From: Fragilaria crotonensis
Taxonomy: Eukaryota; Bacillariophyta; Fragilariophyceae; Fragilariales; Fragilariaceae
Length of the DNA stretch: 47,413 bases
Assembly: GCA_022925895.1 (NCBI GenBank)
Contig: JAKSYS010000500.1
Location: forward strand, 1-47,413
Direction: 5' to 3'
The position numbers and the translations under genes were made by a program. Below, piece by piece: positions 19,471 through 30,158 of this stretch. Each line of letters opens with the position of its first letter. Within the stretch, counting starts at the first letter, position 1. The notes below the pieces were generated by a model that was not told the origin of the DNA, searched no databases, and worked only from the letters and a program-made list of their open reading frames with translations.

Positions 19471-20698
19471 CTATATCAAATCTTGTGGCAACAACAAATC
19501 CACCAAACTCCAAGGCGGCGCTGCTGCAAGTCGTAACATTCGATCACGATTCCCATTATTCGACGATGCATCGTCCGTAGCGCCCGCCGCAGCAGTATCA
19601 TCACCCGTCGCAGTAGCCGCAGCGTCGTCGTTTGTGGATGCTGCATCATCGTTTGTTTTCTTATTATATTCAATATAATAATCATCATCGAGTTTGATAC
19701 GAGCATCATCATCTTGGGACGACGATGTCTTTCCCTTGCCATGATCATTACCGATTCGAATCGATGTCGTGACGACAAGGTAAATTAACACCAACACTAC
19801 GGCTCCAATCAATGTCATTTCAATGGCCCGTCGAACCTTTTTGGGCAAACATCCGCAAACAGGACATGCGGCGCCATACGCTGAATCAGGAGGTGTCCAA
19901 TCACTTTCATGAAATTCACCGACTTGGGGTTGTTTGTGATGAGGCGACCAGGAGGAGCGTGACATGCGAGACAATGTGCGCGCAATAAAACCAGGTCCTC
20001 CTGGTAAGCGATTCTGTTTTGGATCATTCGATACGGATGTGGGGAGTGGAGATGTCATGAAGGAAACGGATTGTTTGGACAGGTAGGAGTCCGCACTCAA
20101 GGCCGATCGGACTTCCAAATCGTGGGACGGACTAGTATTTGGTTTCCTTCGCATCCAAGGAATTCGTTTCGTCCATGACGTTCCACCACTTTTGTTTGAT
20201 AATTCGTCATCAAAGACTTCTGGAGATTCGTGCAGGCGATACCCCTCGACGGCTGGAGGAAATGACTGAGAGTGTGGATTGATATGTGAGTGAGGATGTA
20301 AATGTTGTCCTTGGCCGGGTTGGGTCAACGGTGGTGCTATAAATGAAGGAGGAGGTATGGGAATCATCAATTTCTCGTTTGAATCAAGTTGTTGTTTCCG
20401 AGGCACCGATTGTTTTTGGCGGTTTTGTTCCCATGGCAAGGGGAGAGGACCCGATTTGTATTTGCCTTGTCCGGTACCAAAGAAATGTTCCCTTGGTGGA
20501 GGAGGTGGGGGTGGAGTTAGCGGAACACCAACAATTTGTTGTGGAGATTTTCTGTCGATTGTTGCATGTAAGGTTGGTGTTGAGTGTTAGTATGCACGTT
20601 GGAGGGTTGGCGCAAGACACAGTTTCAGCCAACATTGCAATGCTAGTAAAATCGATCCGTACTTACGTGTCAGTGTCATTTGGCAACGAGGACTCCAT
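19471..20698 (-). CDS. Single-TM protein with juxtamembrane CxxCxC motif, one intron
   Basis: I place the start at 20698 (M-E-S-S-L-P-N-D-T-D). Exon 1 (20698-20667) ends at a consensus donor GTAAGT, and exon 2 (20551-19471) follows an acceptor in a 115-bp intron (20666-20552). Phases agree and the protein is 370 residues. No in-frame ATG exists near the start of exon 2, which supports the spliced model. The first 220 residues are Pro/Ser/His-rich and probably disordered. A P-V-C-G-C-L-P-K-K-V-R-R motif precedes one membrane helix (I-G-A-V-V-L-V-L-I-Y-L-V-V). The tail after the helix is Asp/Ala/Thr-rich and acidic. The positive charge before the helix suggests the N-terminal part faces the cytosol. 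I recognise no family; three close Cys may bind a metal or be lipid-modified. Confidence 0.65.
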
Positions 20699-21669
20699 GC
20701 TATCACCGAAAGGTAACAACGGTAGTAGGCAATGCGCTGTGGTATTCTGCAGTTGTTGAGTGAAATGAAAAGAAAACGATCACCAATGAGTTGTATTGCT
20801 GTCTTGATGTTGAATTGTACTCCGAGTACTGAGTATTGTATTGAGTAAACCCGGTAGCTTGTGATCAAATTCCCAAGAGTATCACGAGCGACCCACAACA
20901 AGAAACAATCCGCTTCGTTTGCTCTTGCCTCTTCTTTGCCTTGAGAGCGTTGTGAGTGTTTGTCCTTCCTCACCTCCCCTCGACGCACAACATCCAAGCG
21001 ACAATTTGTTCTTGTTGCAATGAAATATATACGAGCGTTTATTATTTTGTGTATGATACACGCATACATTTCGTCCTTCCGTTCACTTTTTCTGCATATA
21101 GACTCTACTGTACCCAAATCTGTAAAACGGGTGGTAGCTAACTGACGTCGGTAACATAAGACGATGTATAGTATACATACACTGTTACATGTAATTTTAT
21201 GTTTAATTCGTAGATCATAGTCTGGCAACGGCATGTTTTTATGTTAAATCTTCATTGCCCACTCACTCAAACGAAAACCTAGAAACCGTTGTAAGTTTGC
21301 CGAACGACCGGCCGTCGCAGGTTTTTTCTGAAGTATGTCTATGCATGCGTAGCTACAACTTACAATACACCAGTCTCCAGTCTCCAGTATAGTACTCGGG
21401 CCCTCAAGAAGTCCGAGTGCTACCGTCTGCACTTCAGTACAGTATCATACGAACCGCAAACTGCAAGCATCTTATGCACGCAGTGTGCACGAGCACCTTC
21501 TGACGCCTCCACGTGGAATTACATCCACCAAGGACTCGTCATAGGTGTACCGTTTGTACCACCTGCCACCTCCAACCAGGATTGTTATCGAAGTGCAGCC
21601 ATACCTCCATCATCACTCATCCTTCATCCACAAGTATATCATACTTGTATAGCATCCGACATTGCTGCG
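20699..21669. promoter_or_regulatory. Divergent intergenic region (TM protein / EIF3L)
   Basis: The two flanking genes start at 20698 (minus) and 21670 (plus), so this 970-bp stretch must hold both promoters. It contains GTACTCCGAGTAC at 20818-20830, 120 bp from the minus-strand start. No clear TATA box can be assigned, and no gene is visible inside. Confidence 0.5.
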
Positions 21670-23401
21670 ATGGGCTCCAACGAAGCTGATTCCTGTGTCC
21701 CAACACTTGTCAAGGATTTCATCTTTGATTTGTCTGACAGTGTTACTCTGTCTCAGATACCAGAGGAACAAACGAAACTATACAATGTTACCTTTCGCGA
21801 CTTGTGCAGCAAGGTATGTTGTGTGTGTGTTGGAGTGTTTGTGTGGTGTGACGGTTCCGTCACATTGTGAATAAGATCATTCAGGAATGCACGCATCGAC
21901 GCTGTTGCAACTTGCAACAATCATCACTTTATTGTTACGTTGTTGATACTCTTCTCTAACGCTTACTGTTCCTCTAATTCCTACAACCTCCCCTCAGTAC
22001 TTTGGTTCATCTCAATGGCCTTCTCCTCAGTCCATTGTCGAAGAATGCAATGGAAATCCTCTCTTTCTCGCCATTTATCGCGAACTCACACACCGACATT
22101 TCCACTCCGTGTCTCGTCCGACGGCACAAGATCGCATGGAGGGGTGGAGTGTCTACCGTGAACTCTTGGAGGAATTGCTCGACGAAGAAAACGTCACCGC
22201 CAGCACTCCCCAGTTCTACCTGACACCCGATTGGGCCTTTGATATTCTTCACGAATTCGTCTACCAGTTTCAAGGATTTTGTCAGTTCCGTGCCGCTGTC
22301 CACGCATCGGCACAAAAATACAATGCCACCGCATCGTCGTCCTCCAACAGTAACAACAGCACTGCTGCTGTTCCTCACCATTTGAAGGAAAATATGAATC
22401 AGATTAGTCAAGATAAGGACGCATGGGCGGTTGAGACTGTCACGTATTATCTGAACCGCCTCATGCAAGTGGCGAAAACATCCAAGTTCCCTGGCTATCA
22501 ATACTTGGGAATCTTCGCCTCGATTGCACTTTCACGTTTGGAATGCCTGTTGGGAGACTATGAAGGTTGTTTGGAGGCTGCCAAATCCATGATGCAGATT
22601 ACCGTCGAACAGCCCGATGGGGAACTCATGACTGCCCTCGACATTGTCCACTCGGTCATTGGCGCTCATCTCTCCCACGCCTACCACGCCGGCGTCGCCT
22701 TGCTCATGACACGTCGCTACCAGTGGTGCATCAGTCTTTTGGGAGACACGTGCACCATGTTGCAACGTGGTTTCAAGACTGGTCAATTCCGCAAAATTGC
22801 CGGATCCGATCAATTTGGAAAATTGCACGATCGCATGGTGGCCCTCCTGGCCATTGTCACTCATCTCTGTCCCGCGGCACCACACAGTTTGGATGAGGCA
22901 CTCGTCAATACGATTCGTGAAAAGCATGGTGGACAATTGGCCAAGATGGAAGAGGGTGGATTGGCATCGTACGAATCGCTCTTTGTCTTTGGTAGTCCCA
23001 AATTCATTACACCCACGGCTCTCGATGCGACGTTGGGAGACAATTACAAATTGCAAGTGCGTCAATTTAATAAACAAATGGCGGCCCAACACGAATCGCA
23101 CAAGCTGAGGTCGTACATGAAATTATACACTTCGATTGAAACACAAAAGTTGGCGGCCTTTCATGATCAGTCGGATGAGACTTTCACGTCATTGTTGCTT
23201 AGCTACAAGCACCAGATGCGACAAGAGGAGGCGGATGGTGAATTCAGGGAAGCATTGGATATTCACTATCACCTGAATGGCAATATGGTCAACGTGGACG
23301 AAGCGGAGAAGCAACGTCGATTTGAAGACTATTTTATGAAGGAAATTCGTCAGAATATGGAGATTCGCAAGGATGTGGAGCAGATTTCGACGGTAATCTA
23401 G
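21670..23401 (+). CDS. EIF3L: Translation initiation factor eIF3 subunit L
   Basis: Exon 1 is 21670-21813 and exon 2 is 21998-23401; the 184-bp intron has a GTATGT donor and a CCCTCAG acceptor, both phase 0. The product is 515 residues, close to the usual 500-570. Family features are: K-Y-F-G-S-S-Q-W-P at the exon junction (residues about 48-56); L-A-I-Y-R-E-L-T-H-R-H (about 73-83); and W-A-F-D-I-L-H-E-F-V-Y-Q-F-Q-G-F (about 128-143). The last is the hallmark of eIF3L. A PCI-type helical domain fills the C-terminal half. eIF3L is a non-core subunit of the eIF3 complex, which loads mRNA on the 40S ribosome in the cytosol. The intron contains a GT-rich stretch just after the donor. Confidence 0.92.
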
Positions 23402-23504
23402 TAGTTGTGGAAGAGGCATGCAGCAACCCCATAAACTTGGAATACAAGCACACCAGATTACACGAATTATAAAGACTATTGTGTAGTATCTAGGAATGTA
23501 GTTG

Positions 23505-24299
23505 TTATACCATCGGTGGGACGTACGCTTCCGAAGCGTTTTCTGGATTGGTCGATGTGTTCTTGTCTTTCTTTCGTCGTCCCAGTTTTCGAATTCTAAG
23601 AAACGGTTTGACGAGTTGAAACACAACACTCTTTCCTCCACCGCCACCACCACTACCAGCTTTACCCCTACGAAACATTCGCTTCTTGGAAGTATCCACC
23701 CCAGTGGCCACAAAGACATTGGGTTCGTCGTCATTGTCGTCGTCTCGCAATACAGCATCATCATTATTCGTAACAGTCCCATCCGTGAGGAGCAAATGTT
23801 CATTCCAATCCCTCTTGAAATTGTGTACTTCCTCCAGAATCGCTGCTGTTGCAAAGGCTTTGAATTGTTGAATTTTCGATCGTACAGGTTTCCAATTCTC
23901 ATCTTCCTTCATGACTTGATCGAGAAAGCATGCCAAGCTCATCATGACTGTCACGAGGACAACGACAATCATCAACACGAGAGCACCACCAACCTTGACT
24001 AAAAAGATACAAATCATGACAATGGCACAAATGGCAACTGCAACAAAGAAATTGAGAGCAATGTTGATCATTGTAGTAACTGCTCGTTCCATGGCATCGC
24101 GTGGTCGAGGTGTTGCTGTCGCAGGATCCGTGTCGGGAGGATCGTCGGAATCATGAGACAAGACGGTCTCCACAAGCACCTCTGGCTCTGGTGGTGCATC
24201 CAATTTTGGTCGTTGTTGTGACAATTCTGACATCTCCAAAAGATTCTCATCCACCATGTCTGGGTGACTATTCTGATGCAGCGGGTCGTCCATGTTCAT
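23505..24299 (-). CDS. Unknown protein with paired membrane helices
   Basis: Encodes 264 residues; Met3 is an alternative start. Residues 1-65 are acidic and Pro-rich. Residues about 72-125 hold two adjoining hydrophobic helices (I-A-L-N-F-F-V-A-V-A-I-C-A-I-V-M-I and A-L-V-L-M-I-V-V-V-L-V-T-V-M-M) separated by K-V-G-G, which suits a membrane hairpin. The C-terminal half is soluble: a helical part with W-K-P-V-R-S-K-I-Q-Q-F, an Asp/Asn run, then a Gly-rich and strongly basic end. No family is recognised. It is convergent with EIF3L, with 103 bp between the stop codons. Confidence 0.65.
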   Translation of the reverse strand: MNMDDPLHQNSHPDMVDENLLEMSELSQQRPKLDAPPEPEVLVETVLSHDSDDPPDTDPATATPRPRDAMERAVTTMINIALNFFVAVAICAIVMICIFLVKVGGALVLMIVVVLVTVMMSLACFLDQVMKEDENWKPVRSKIQQFKAFATAAILEEVHNFKRDWNEHLLLTDGTVTNNDDAVLRDDDNDDEPNVFVATGVDTSKKRMFRRGKAGSGGGGGGKSVVFQLVKPFLRIRKLGRRKKDKNTSTNPENASEAYVPPMV

Positions 24300-24818
24300 T
24301 GACTGGTTGGTGTTGTTGCGTTTGTTGCGTTGATTTGGAACGTAAGTTATCTTGTTTGAATGTTGATGGATTCTGTCGGGTTGTGAGTTGTGAAGGCGTC
24401 GATTTTCGATCTGGTTAAAAAAATGAGCTGTTCGGATTCAATTACGCAACGGCAAAACAAGGTCGCTTTTCTCTGGTCTTGTTAACCTCCGTTTAACAGC
24501 TTCACTTGATTTTAGGATGTGCATTTATTGACCGTACCTAGTCACCAGATGTCTCCAGTATTTGTTCTACTTGGATAATCGTGCTACGGCAGAAGCTACT
24601 ACCGTAGATTAGCATGGTAGTATAGTGTAAATTGGCACGTACTGTAGTATGCATGCAAAAAAACAAGATTCCTTCCACCGGTAGGTATTTTGCGTGTAAT
24701 TCTGAGCGACGGAACTTCAACAGGGTCAAGTCCAGCGTCTCTACCAGTGTCGACAGACGTCAGGTCGAGTTCACTTGCGGGAATTGATCAGCATACATCA
24801 CAATTCAATTTTCTGACC
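24300..24818. promoter_or_regulatory. Divergent intergenic region (two-TM protein / ispG)
   Basis: About 520 bp separate the two divergent starts and must include both promoters. No TATA box or other element can be assigned. No gene is seen. Confidence 0.45.
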
Positions 24819-27545
24819 ATGACGAATTTTGATCCTTCTGCTCTTGTCGTTGTTCTACTTGGATCCTTGTTGGTCCAGAATGTCGACGCATTTGCTGGTT
24901 TGAAGCGGCCTACTTCGATCAAGGGGTTCAATAGCCTTCATATGGTATGTTTGACGCTCAATTTCGATCTTACTTGTGTGTCGTTTGTTCATTTCGTTCC
25001 AGCTGGAGGCAGGGAATCGTACCCAAAGATTCCTGGCTTGGAATCTTTTCGAAGAGTTCCGTTTCACGCATTTTTTCTTATTGAAATCCTTACTATCGTT
25101 GACGGTTATGGAATCTTTGGTAGAGGTTGAAGTGCTGCTTCTGATCTGTGATATTTGTGATATGATGCCACATTCTCGAGATCCTCGAACATCCCGACCG
25201 AGCCCATGGGGACGTAGGATGTGCGGACGTATCAAACGACTACGATTGCAGATTCAACTCGTCGATCAACTGTCAACTCACACCGTCTCCTTCCTATCGT
25301 ACGAGTAGTCGACGTCATACCCAACTGCGGCGACCGACATCCTTTGGACACCGTCGATCAAGTCTGGCGACCGTGACGAAATCTTCGGCCCTATCAAACA
25401 GTACTGCGAGGATCTCAAAACTGTCACTCGACGAAAGACTCGAACTGTAACATGCGGACCTGTTAAGTTTGGATCGGATCACCCCATTGTTCGCCAGACC
25501 ATGGCAACCACAAACACTGCTGATGTTGACGCCACTGTGGAACAAGTCATACGATGTGCCGATAAAGGTTTTGACTTGGTCCGCGTTACCGTCCAAGGAA
25601 AGCGTGAGGCAAATGCTTGCATGTCAATCCGTGAAAAGCTCTTCAAAAAAGGATACGATATCCCTCTCTGTGCTGACATGCACTTCCAACCCAAGGTTGC
25701 CATGATGGTTGCTGAATGTCTCGAAAAAATTCGTATCAATCCTGGAAACTTTGCCGATGGTCGCAAGGATTTCGAAGAACATGTCTATGAGACAGAAGAG
25801 GACTACTTCCAAGAGCGTGGTTACCTGGTCGAAGCCATGGTCCCGTTGGTCCAAAAGTGTAAGGAGCTCAATAGATGTATGCGTATCGGAACCAACCACG
25901 GATCCCTTTCGTCCCGTGTCCTTTCATTCTACGGAGATACTCCACGTGGTATGGTGGAATCGGCACTCGAGTTTGCCGACATTTGTCGCAGTCAAGACTA
26001 CCACAACTTTGTCTTCTCCATGAAAGCAAGTAACCCAATGGTCATGGTCCAGGGATACCGTCTCTTGGCTGCAGAACAGTACCGATTGGGATGGGACTAC
26101 CCACTTCACTTGGGAGTCACAGAAGCCGGTGAAGGCGAGGATGGTCGCATGAAATCTGCCATTGGTATTGGTACGCTTTTAGCCGATGGTCTGGGGGATA
26201 CCATCCGCGTATCCCTCACGGAAGATCCAGAATTCGAATACGAACCATGCAACCGCCTTGCCGAGATTGCCGAATCTCGCTTGGCCAACTTAAATCCTGC
26301 CGCTGCAGCTCGTCAAGCGGCCGTCCGACCGTACGTGGACACTCGCGATGTCACATCCTTTGCCAGACGATCTGGCGCTCTGCCCGTGCAAATTGAGGAA
26401 GACAAGGTTGATGTCCGTGGATTCCTTCATCGCGATGGATCAGTCCTGAGTTTCGTCACTCCTGAAATGCTCAGTAAAGAAAATGCCCCATATCTGTACC
26501 AAGAATTGGGTTGCAAGACTGCTGTCGGCATGCCATTTAAGGATATTGCCACTTCGGACTCCATTTTTATGCGTGAAATTCCTCCTTCGACGAATGTCGA
26601 TGCCAGAACAGCTCTTCGCCGATTGATTGAAGTCAGTGTCGGTGTTGTCGTTCCTGCCAACGTCCTCGAGGCGGACCCAATCCCGAACGCTGTTGCTCTG
26701 ATGAGTCTCACCGAAGCTGTTGAAAAGAATGGAAAGGTAAGTGCGCATTGACCAGGGTTGCATGCAGATGTTTTGTGGGCAACGTTTTTGAATACACGTG
26801 ACCTTACTCATTGTTACTTTTTCTTCTGTCAGCTTCCAACGGGAGCCATTCGTTTGGCAATCACCATTGATGGTACTGAGGACGACGATACCATTAAAAA
26901 GGTCAAGGATCTCAAACCAATCATGGTTCTCCTCAAGCCGGATGACAGCATTTCGCACTTACACGGAGCTCGTCGTGTCTTTGAGATCTTCAAGGCCAAC
27001 GACATTGAGACAAGCGTGATTCATCATTTCACAACGGACACGGATGATTCCAACGAATTGGCATTACAGCTGGGTACCAAGATTGGTTCTCTCTTGACCG
27101 ACGGAATGGCGATGGCGTCCTCGTGGAACAAGTGGGTGACACGAAACCTTTTGCAATTGACTTTGTTCGTCGAACGTCCTTCTCGCTGTTGCAGGGTAGT
27201 CGCATGCGCAGTACCAAGACGGAATTCGTGTCGTGCCCATCGTGTGGTCGCACTCTGTTTGATTTGCAGGAAACCACGGCCCGCATCACGGAGGCGACGG
27301 GCCATTTGCCAGGAGTGACGGTGGCTGTCATGGGGTGCATCGTGAATGGACCTGGTGAGATGGCCGATGCAGACTTTGGATACGTCGGGACGTTGCCAGG
27401 GAAGGTTGATTTGTATTATGGAAAGGAAGTTGTGAAAAAGGGTGTCTCAAATGAAGAGGCTGTCGATGCTCTGATTGATCTGATCAAGGAGTATGATATG
27501 TGGAAGGATAAGGAAGAAGAGGAAGCCGACCTTGTGGCTGCGTAA
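24819..27545 (+). CDS. ispG: Plastid HMBPP synthase (MEP pathway), apparent 1-nt frame break
   Basis: It makes 4-hydroxy-3-methylbut-2-enyl diphosphate from MEcPP, the penultimate step of plastid isoprenoid synthesis. Exon 1 (24819-24944) encodes a signal peptide ending in V-D-A-F-A-G, the diatom plastid motif. The next exon probably starts at 25309 (acceptor ...cgagtag); this boundary is less sure, and the text from 25350 on is clearly family sequence ([11 protein letters not shown] at 25471-25503). Intron 2 is 26737-26832 (GTAAGT, acceptor tgtcag). C-P-S-C-G near 27238 and [10 protein letters not shown] near 27330-27359 hold the three Cys ligands of the [4Fe-4S] cluster. The length, about 755 residues with the insert domain, matches the plant/algal type. 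The frame breaks at 27107-27109, where D-G-M-G-D-G-V needs one more G; exons then add up exactly. Confidence 0.9.
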
Positions 27546-28036
27546 GGAAAAAATATCACGCTAGAACTCACGTACATTATATGCCTCGAATCAGACCCAT
27601 CCATTACCGCAAAGCGTCAGGCATCAACGAGTGGTCCCCTCACAACTCTAGTTCCGAATAAATGCTGTCCATCCCCTTAATCTACTACGTAGTGGATAAG
27701 CCATCGTGTGGCTGAACTATTTCAGCTCAACTACTACGATTATAGGGCAAACGCAGTGTGACGCTGAACAAGTTCGGTATCCTGGCAAGGTAGACGTTCC
27801 CAAAAGTGTCACTGGTCGGTGGAAAATCTGCTTCATCGGCAGGGCGCTGTTTATAGTGTATCGTGGGTTGAAAATTAGTTTTTGCCGAACATGTGAGGCC
27901 GCGGAACGCATCATTCAGGAGCTGCATTCACATCAGGGAATTATCACGATCGCCCAAGGTATTGTCCGACCGTTCAAGTGGTGTGACAATGACCTCATTC
28001 GGCACGCATCATAAGGACAACGACATTCAAGAATCA
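27546..28036. other. Intergenic, no gene seen
   Basis: About 490 bp between the convergent ispG and methyltransferase genes. A plus-strand frame at 27706-28014 has no family similarity. No terminator or poly(A) signal can be assigned with confidence. Confidence 0.5.
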
Positions 28037-29422
28037 TCACTTCTTGTAAATCTTCAAACTGTCCGCGAATATTGGATTTTGTAAATTAGATGATCCCATG
28101 GCAGCAACGGGTAGACCTCCATGCTGCGTAGAAAAGAGTGCCTTTATATCCTTCAAACCCATGCGACGCGCAAGATCGACATTGTTGGTCAGCACTGCCG
28201 CACCAACATTGCCATTCATTCCAGCAATCTTGTTCCCCAGTGTTTGGTACAACGGTAGGAGCTCATCAAATCGTCGTGCCGATTTTTCGCGAGATGATGA
28301 AACGCGTTTTCCAAAGGGTGGATTTGTGGCAACAAGCACGGATTCTGTGGTTGGGCTTGACGACCAATCGTGGTCAGATACCGATCGAGCGGCAATGTCC
28401 ATGTGTTGAAGAACACCAGCTCGCTCGGCATTGGCAATGGCGGCCTTTATTGCTCCATCATCTCGGTCTCCTGCCATGACAATTGGATCTGACCCCAAGT
28501 CTCTTGCTATCGTTTCTGATTTCTCCATTGCCTGACTTAGGAGTTCATTCCACAGCTCTGGTTTATAAAAAACAGTCCCCTCCAAGGGTGCATCTCTTAG
28601 ACGGCCTGGTGGCAATCCTAATTTGATAGCAGCACCTTCAATAGCAATCGTTCCCGATCCACACATGGGATCAATCAACTTCTGGTAGCTGTTGCTATTG
28701 TGAAGTCCAGCAGCGTACAACATGGAGAAGGCAATATCTTCCCGCAATGGTGCTTTCGCTGTTTCCAACCGATATTCTCTTTGATGTAGGGGTGTCTTGG
28801 ATGTATCAATAGATAATTGTACAACATCTCGATGCACTCGTACCAACAGCTCCACCGTTGGTCGACTACTATTGCTATTGCCATTCGTGTCATTGTTGTC
28901 GTCACTACCACTTCGTCCCATTGCCTTGTATACTGCTGCTTCCACACGTTCTTCGACTGCCGTCGTGTGAAACAATTTCGATTTGGCACATGTTGCTCGG
29001 ACTTTGAGAATCGTATCTGGTGCAAGGTACGTGTCCCAAGGAATACGACCCACCTTGCGTGTTAATTCTGGAAAGCCACGAATGTTGAATGCCTTTCCAC
29101 CACATCGCAACAGTACATGTGATGCCGAACCACAGAATAAATGACATTTCGTAATGGTTTCCATCGATGCACGACGAATGTTGGCACCCGACTGAGTCGG
29201 ACTGTGGGGAATGCCAATCGACGTGAGTTCGTGCGACAAGACGGCTTCAAGACCAGGTAAGCAAGAAACGAACAGAGTGAAATCATTCTCATTCGGAGGT
29301 TTGGTAGAGAAGAAGAGACGAGTCCCAACGTTGGAACGAGAGTGATGACTTGCTAGTGTGCTGCATATTCGTCTCATCCTTTCGGACCTTGTGTTATTAG
29401 TGTACACTTGATGGATTTCCAC
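28037..29422 (-). CDS. THUMP-domain RNA guanine-N2 methyltransferase, RlmL type
   Basis: Encodes 461 residues. Met16 (M-R-R-I-C-S) is a good alternative start: what follows is rich in Arg/Ser and ends in T-R-L-F-F-S-T-K, which looks like a mitochondrial presequence. F-V-S-C-L-P-G-L-E-A-V-L (about 50-61) opens the N-terminal ferredoxin-like/THUMP region, which runs to about residue 215. The Rossmann methyltransferase domain follows, with the SAM motif I-D-P-M-C-G-S-G-T near 257-265 and the catalytic N-P-P-F-G-K-R near 363-369. Family members (UPF0020, including bacterial RlmL) form m2G in rRNA or tRNA. An organellar rRNA substrate is likely if the presequence is real. A Ser/Asn/Asp insertion lies near residue 175-190. 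The gene appears intact. Confidence 0.82.
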   Translation of the reverse strand: MEIHQVYTNNTRSERMRRICSTLASHHSRSNVGTRLFFSTKPPNENDFTLFVSCLPGLEAVLSHELTSIGIPHSPTQSGANIRRASMETITKCHLFCGSASHVLLRCGGKAFNIRGFPELTRKVGRIPWDTYLAPDTILKVRATCAKSKLFHTTAVEERVEAAVYKAMGRSGSDDNNDTNGNSNSSRPTVELLVRVHRDVVQLSIDTSKTPLHQREYRLETAKAPLREDIAFSMLYAAGLHNSNSYQKLIDPMCGSGTIAIEGAAIKLGLPPGRLRDAPLEGTVFYKPELWNELLSQAMEKSETIARDLGSDPIVMAGDRDDGAIKAAIANAERAGVLQHMDIAARSVSDHDWSSSPTTESVLVATNPPFGKRVSSSREKSARRFDELLPLYQTLGNKIAGMNGNVGAAVLTNNVDLARRMGLKDIKALFSTQHGGLPVAAMGSSNLQNPIFADSLKIYKK

Positions 29423-30158
29423 AATATATAGATTCTGTGAAACCGGAGACTAATCTTGGCTGGAGTTCGGAGGGAGGTGGTTGAAGTGATGAACGACGGA
29501 CAGTTGCTTTGACGTACACGGGCTTGGCGTGACTACTGTCTATGCTCCAGTGCAAGAGCGTAGTACGGTAGCGTTTACTGTAAATGAGTGCATATAGCAT
29601 ATATGGCTACATCTATATGAACTACAAGTACTATATTGGAACATGGTATTTGGAACTAGTAGGGGTATCAATCGTTCCGCCACATACATGCCCATGTCAT
29701 CCTACCCCGTCACATTCAGGCACGGTGTTACAAATCAGAACGTGAGCCATCAGGAGAATAGGCACCGGAGCCTATTATAGGGGAAACGATACCTATCGCG
29801 GATTCATATGTCGATACGACAACATCATACTGGTAAGTAGAACTTACAATTGTTTGTACATGGGAAGTCTCTTTTTCTTGAAAAGTATTCAGTTTAGAAA
29901 GTTCACTATTAGCCTAAAATTTGTTCTAAGAACAAAGATAACTGGACCGTTGCGTTGTCGCAATCGGCATCAGCTCGTGTCAAAGCCGATCATGACGCAA
30001 TTCTCAAAGCTCATTTTGGCTTCACCTCCTGTCGATTGCGGGCCTGGTTACCATTTGTTGTGATCGCAACGTGCAGTGCAGTAAGCTGCTCGCCACATCC
30101 CCTGATTTATTCACTTATACTTGCTTAAATTGCAAAGAAAGCAAAACGCACAATCGAG
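29423..30158. other. Intergenic, no gene seen
   Basis: About 735 bp between the start of the methyltransferase gene and the 3' end of the MORN gene (both minus strand). No open frame of note is present. It must include the methyltransferase promoter at its left end. Confidence 0.5.

Noticed and set aside
20587-21234. 215-codon minus-strand frame
   Set aside because: It covers exon 1 and the intron of the TM protein and the divergent promoter in a different frame; no motif.
27100-27120. Programmed -1 frameshifting as the cause of the ispG break
   Set aside because: The site lacks the usual slippery heptamer (X-XXY-YYZ) and the four broken genes share only a G run, so ribosomal slippage is less likely than a missing base in the sequence.
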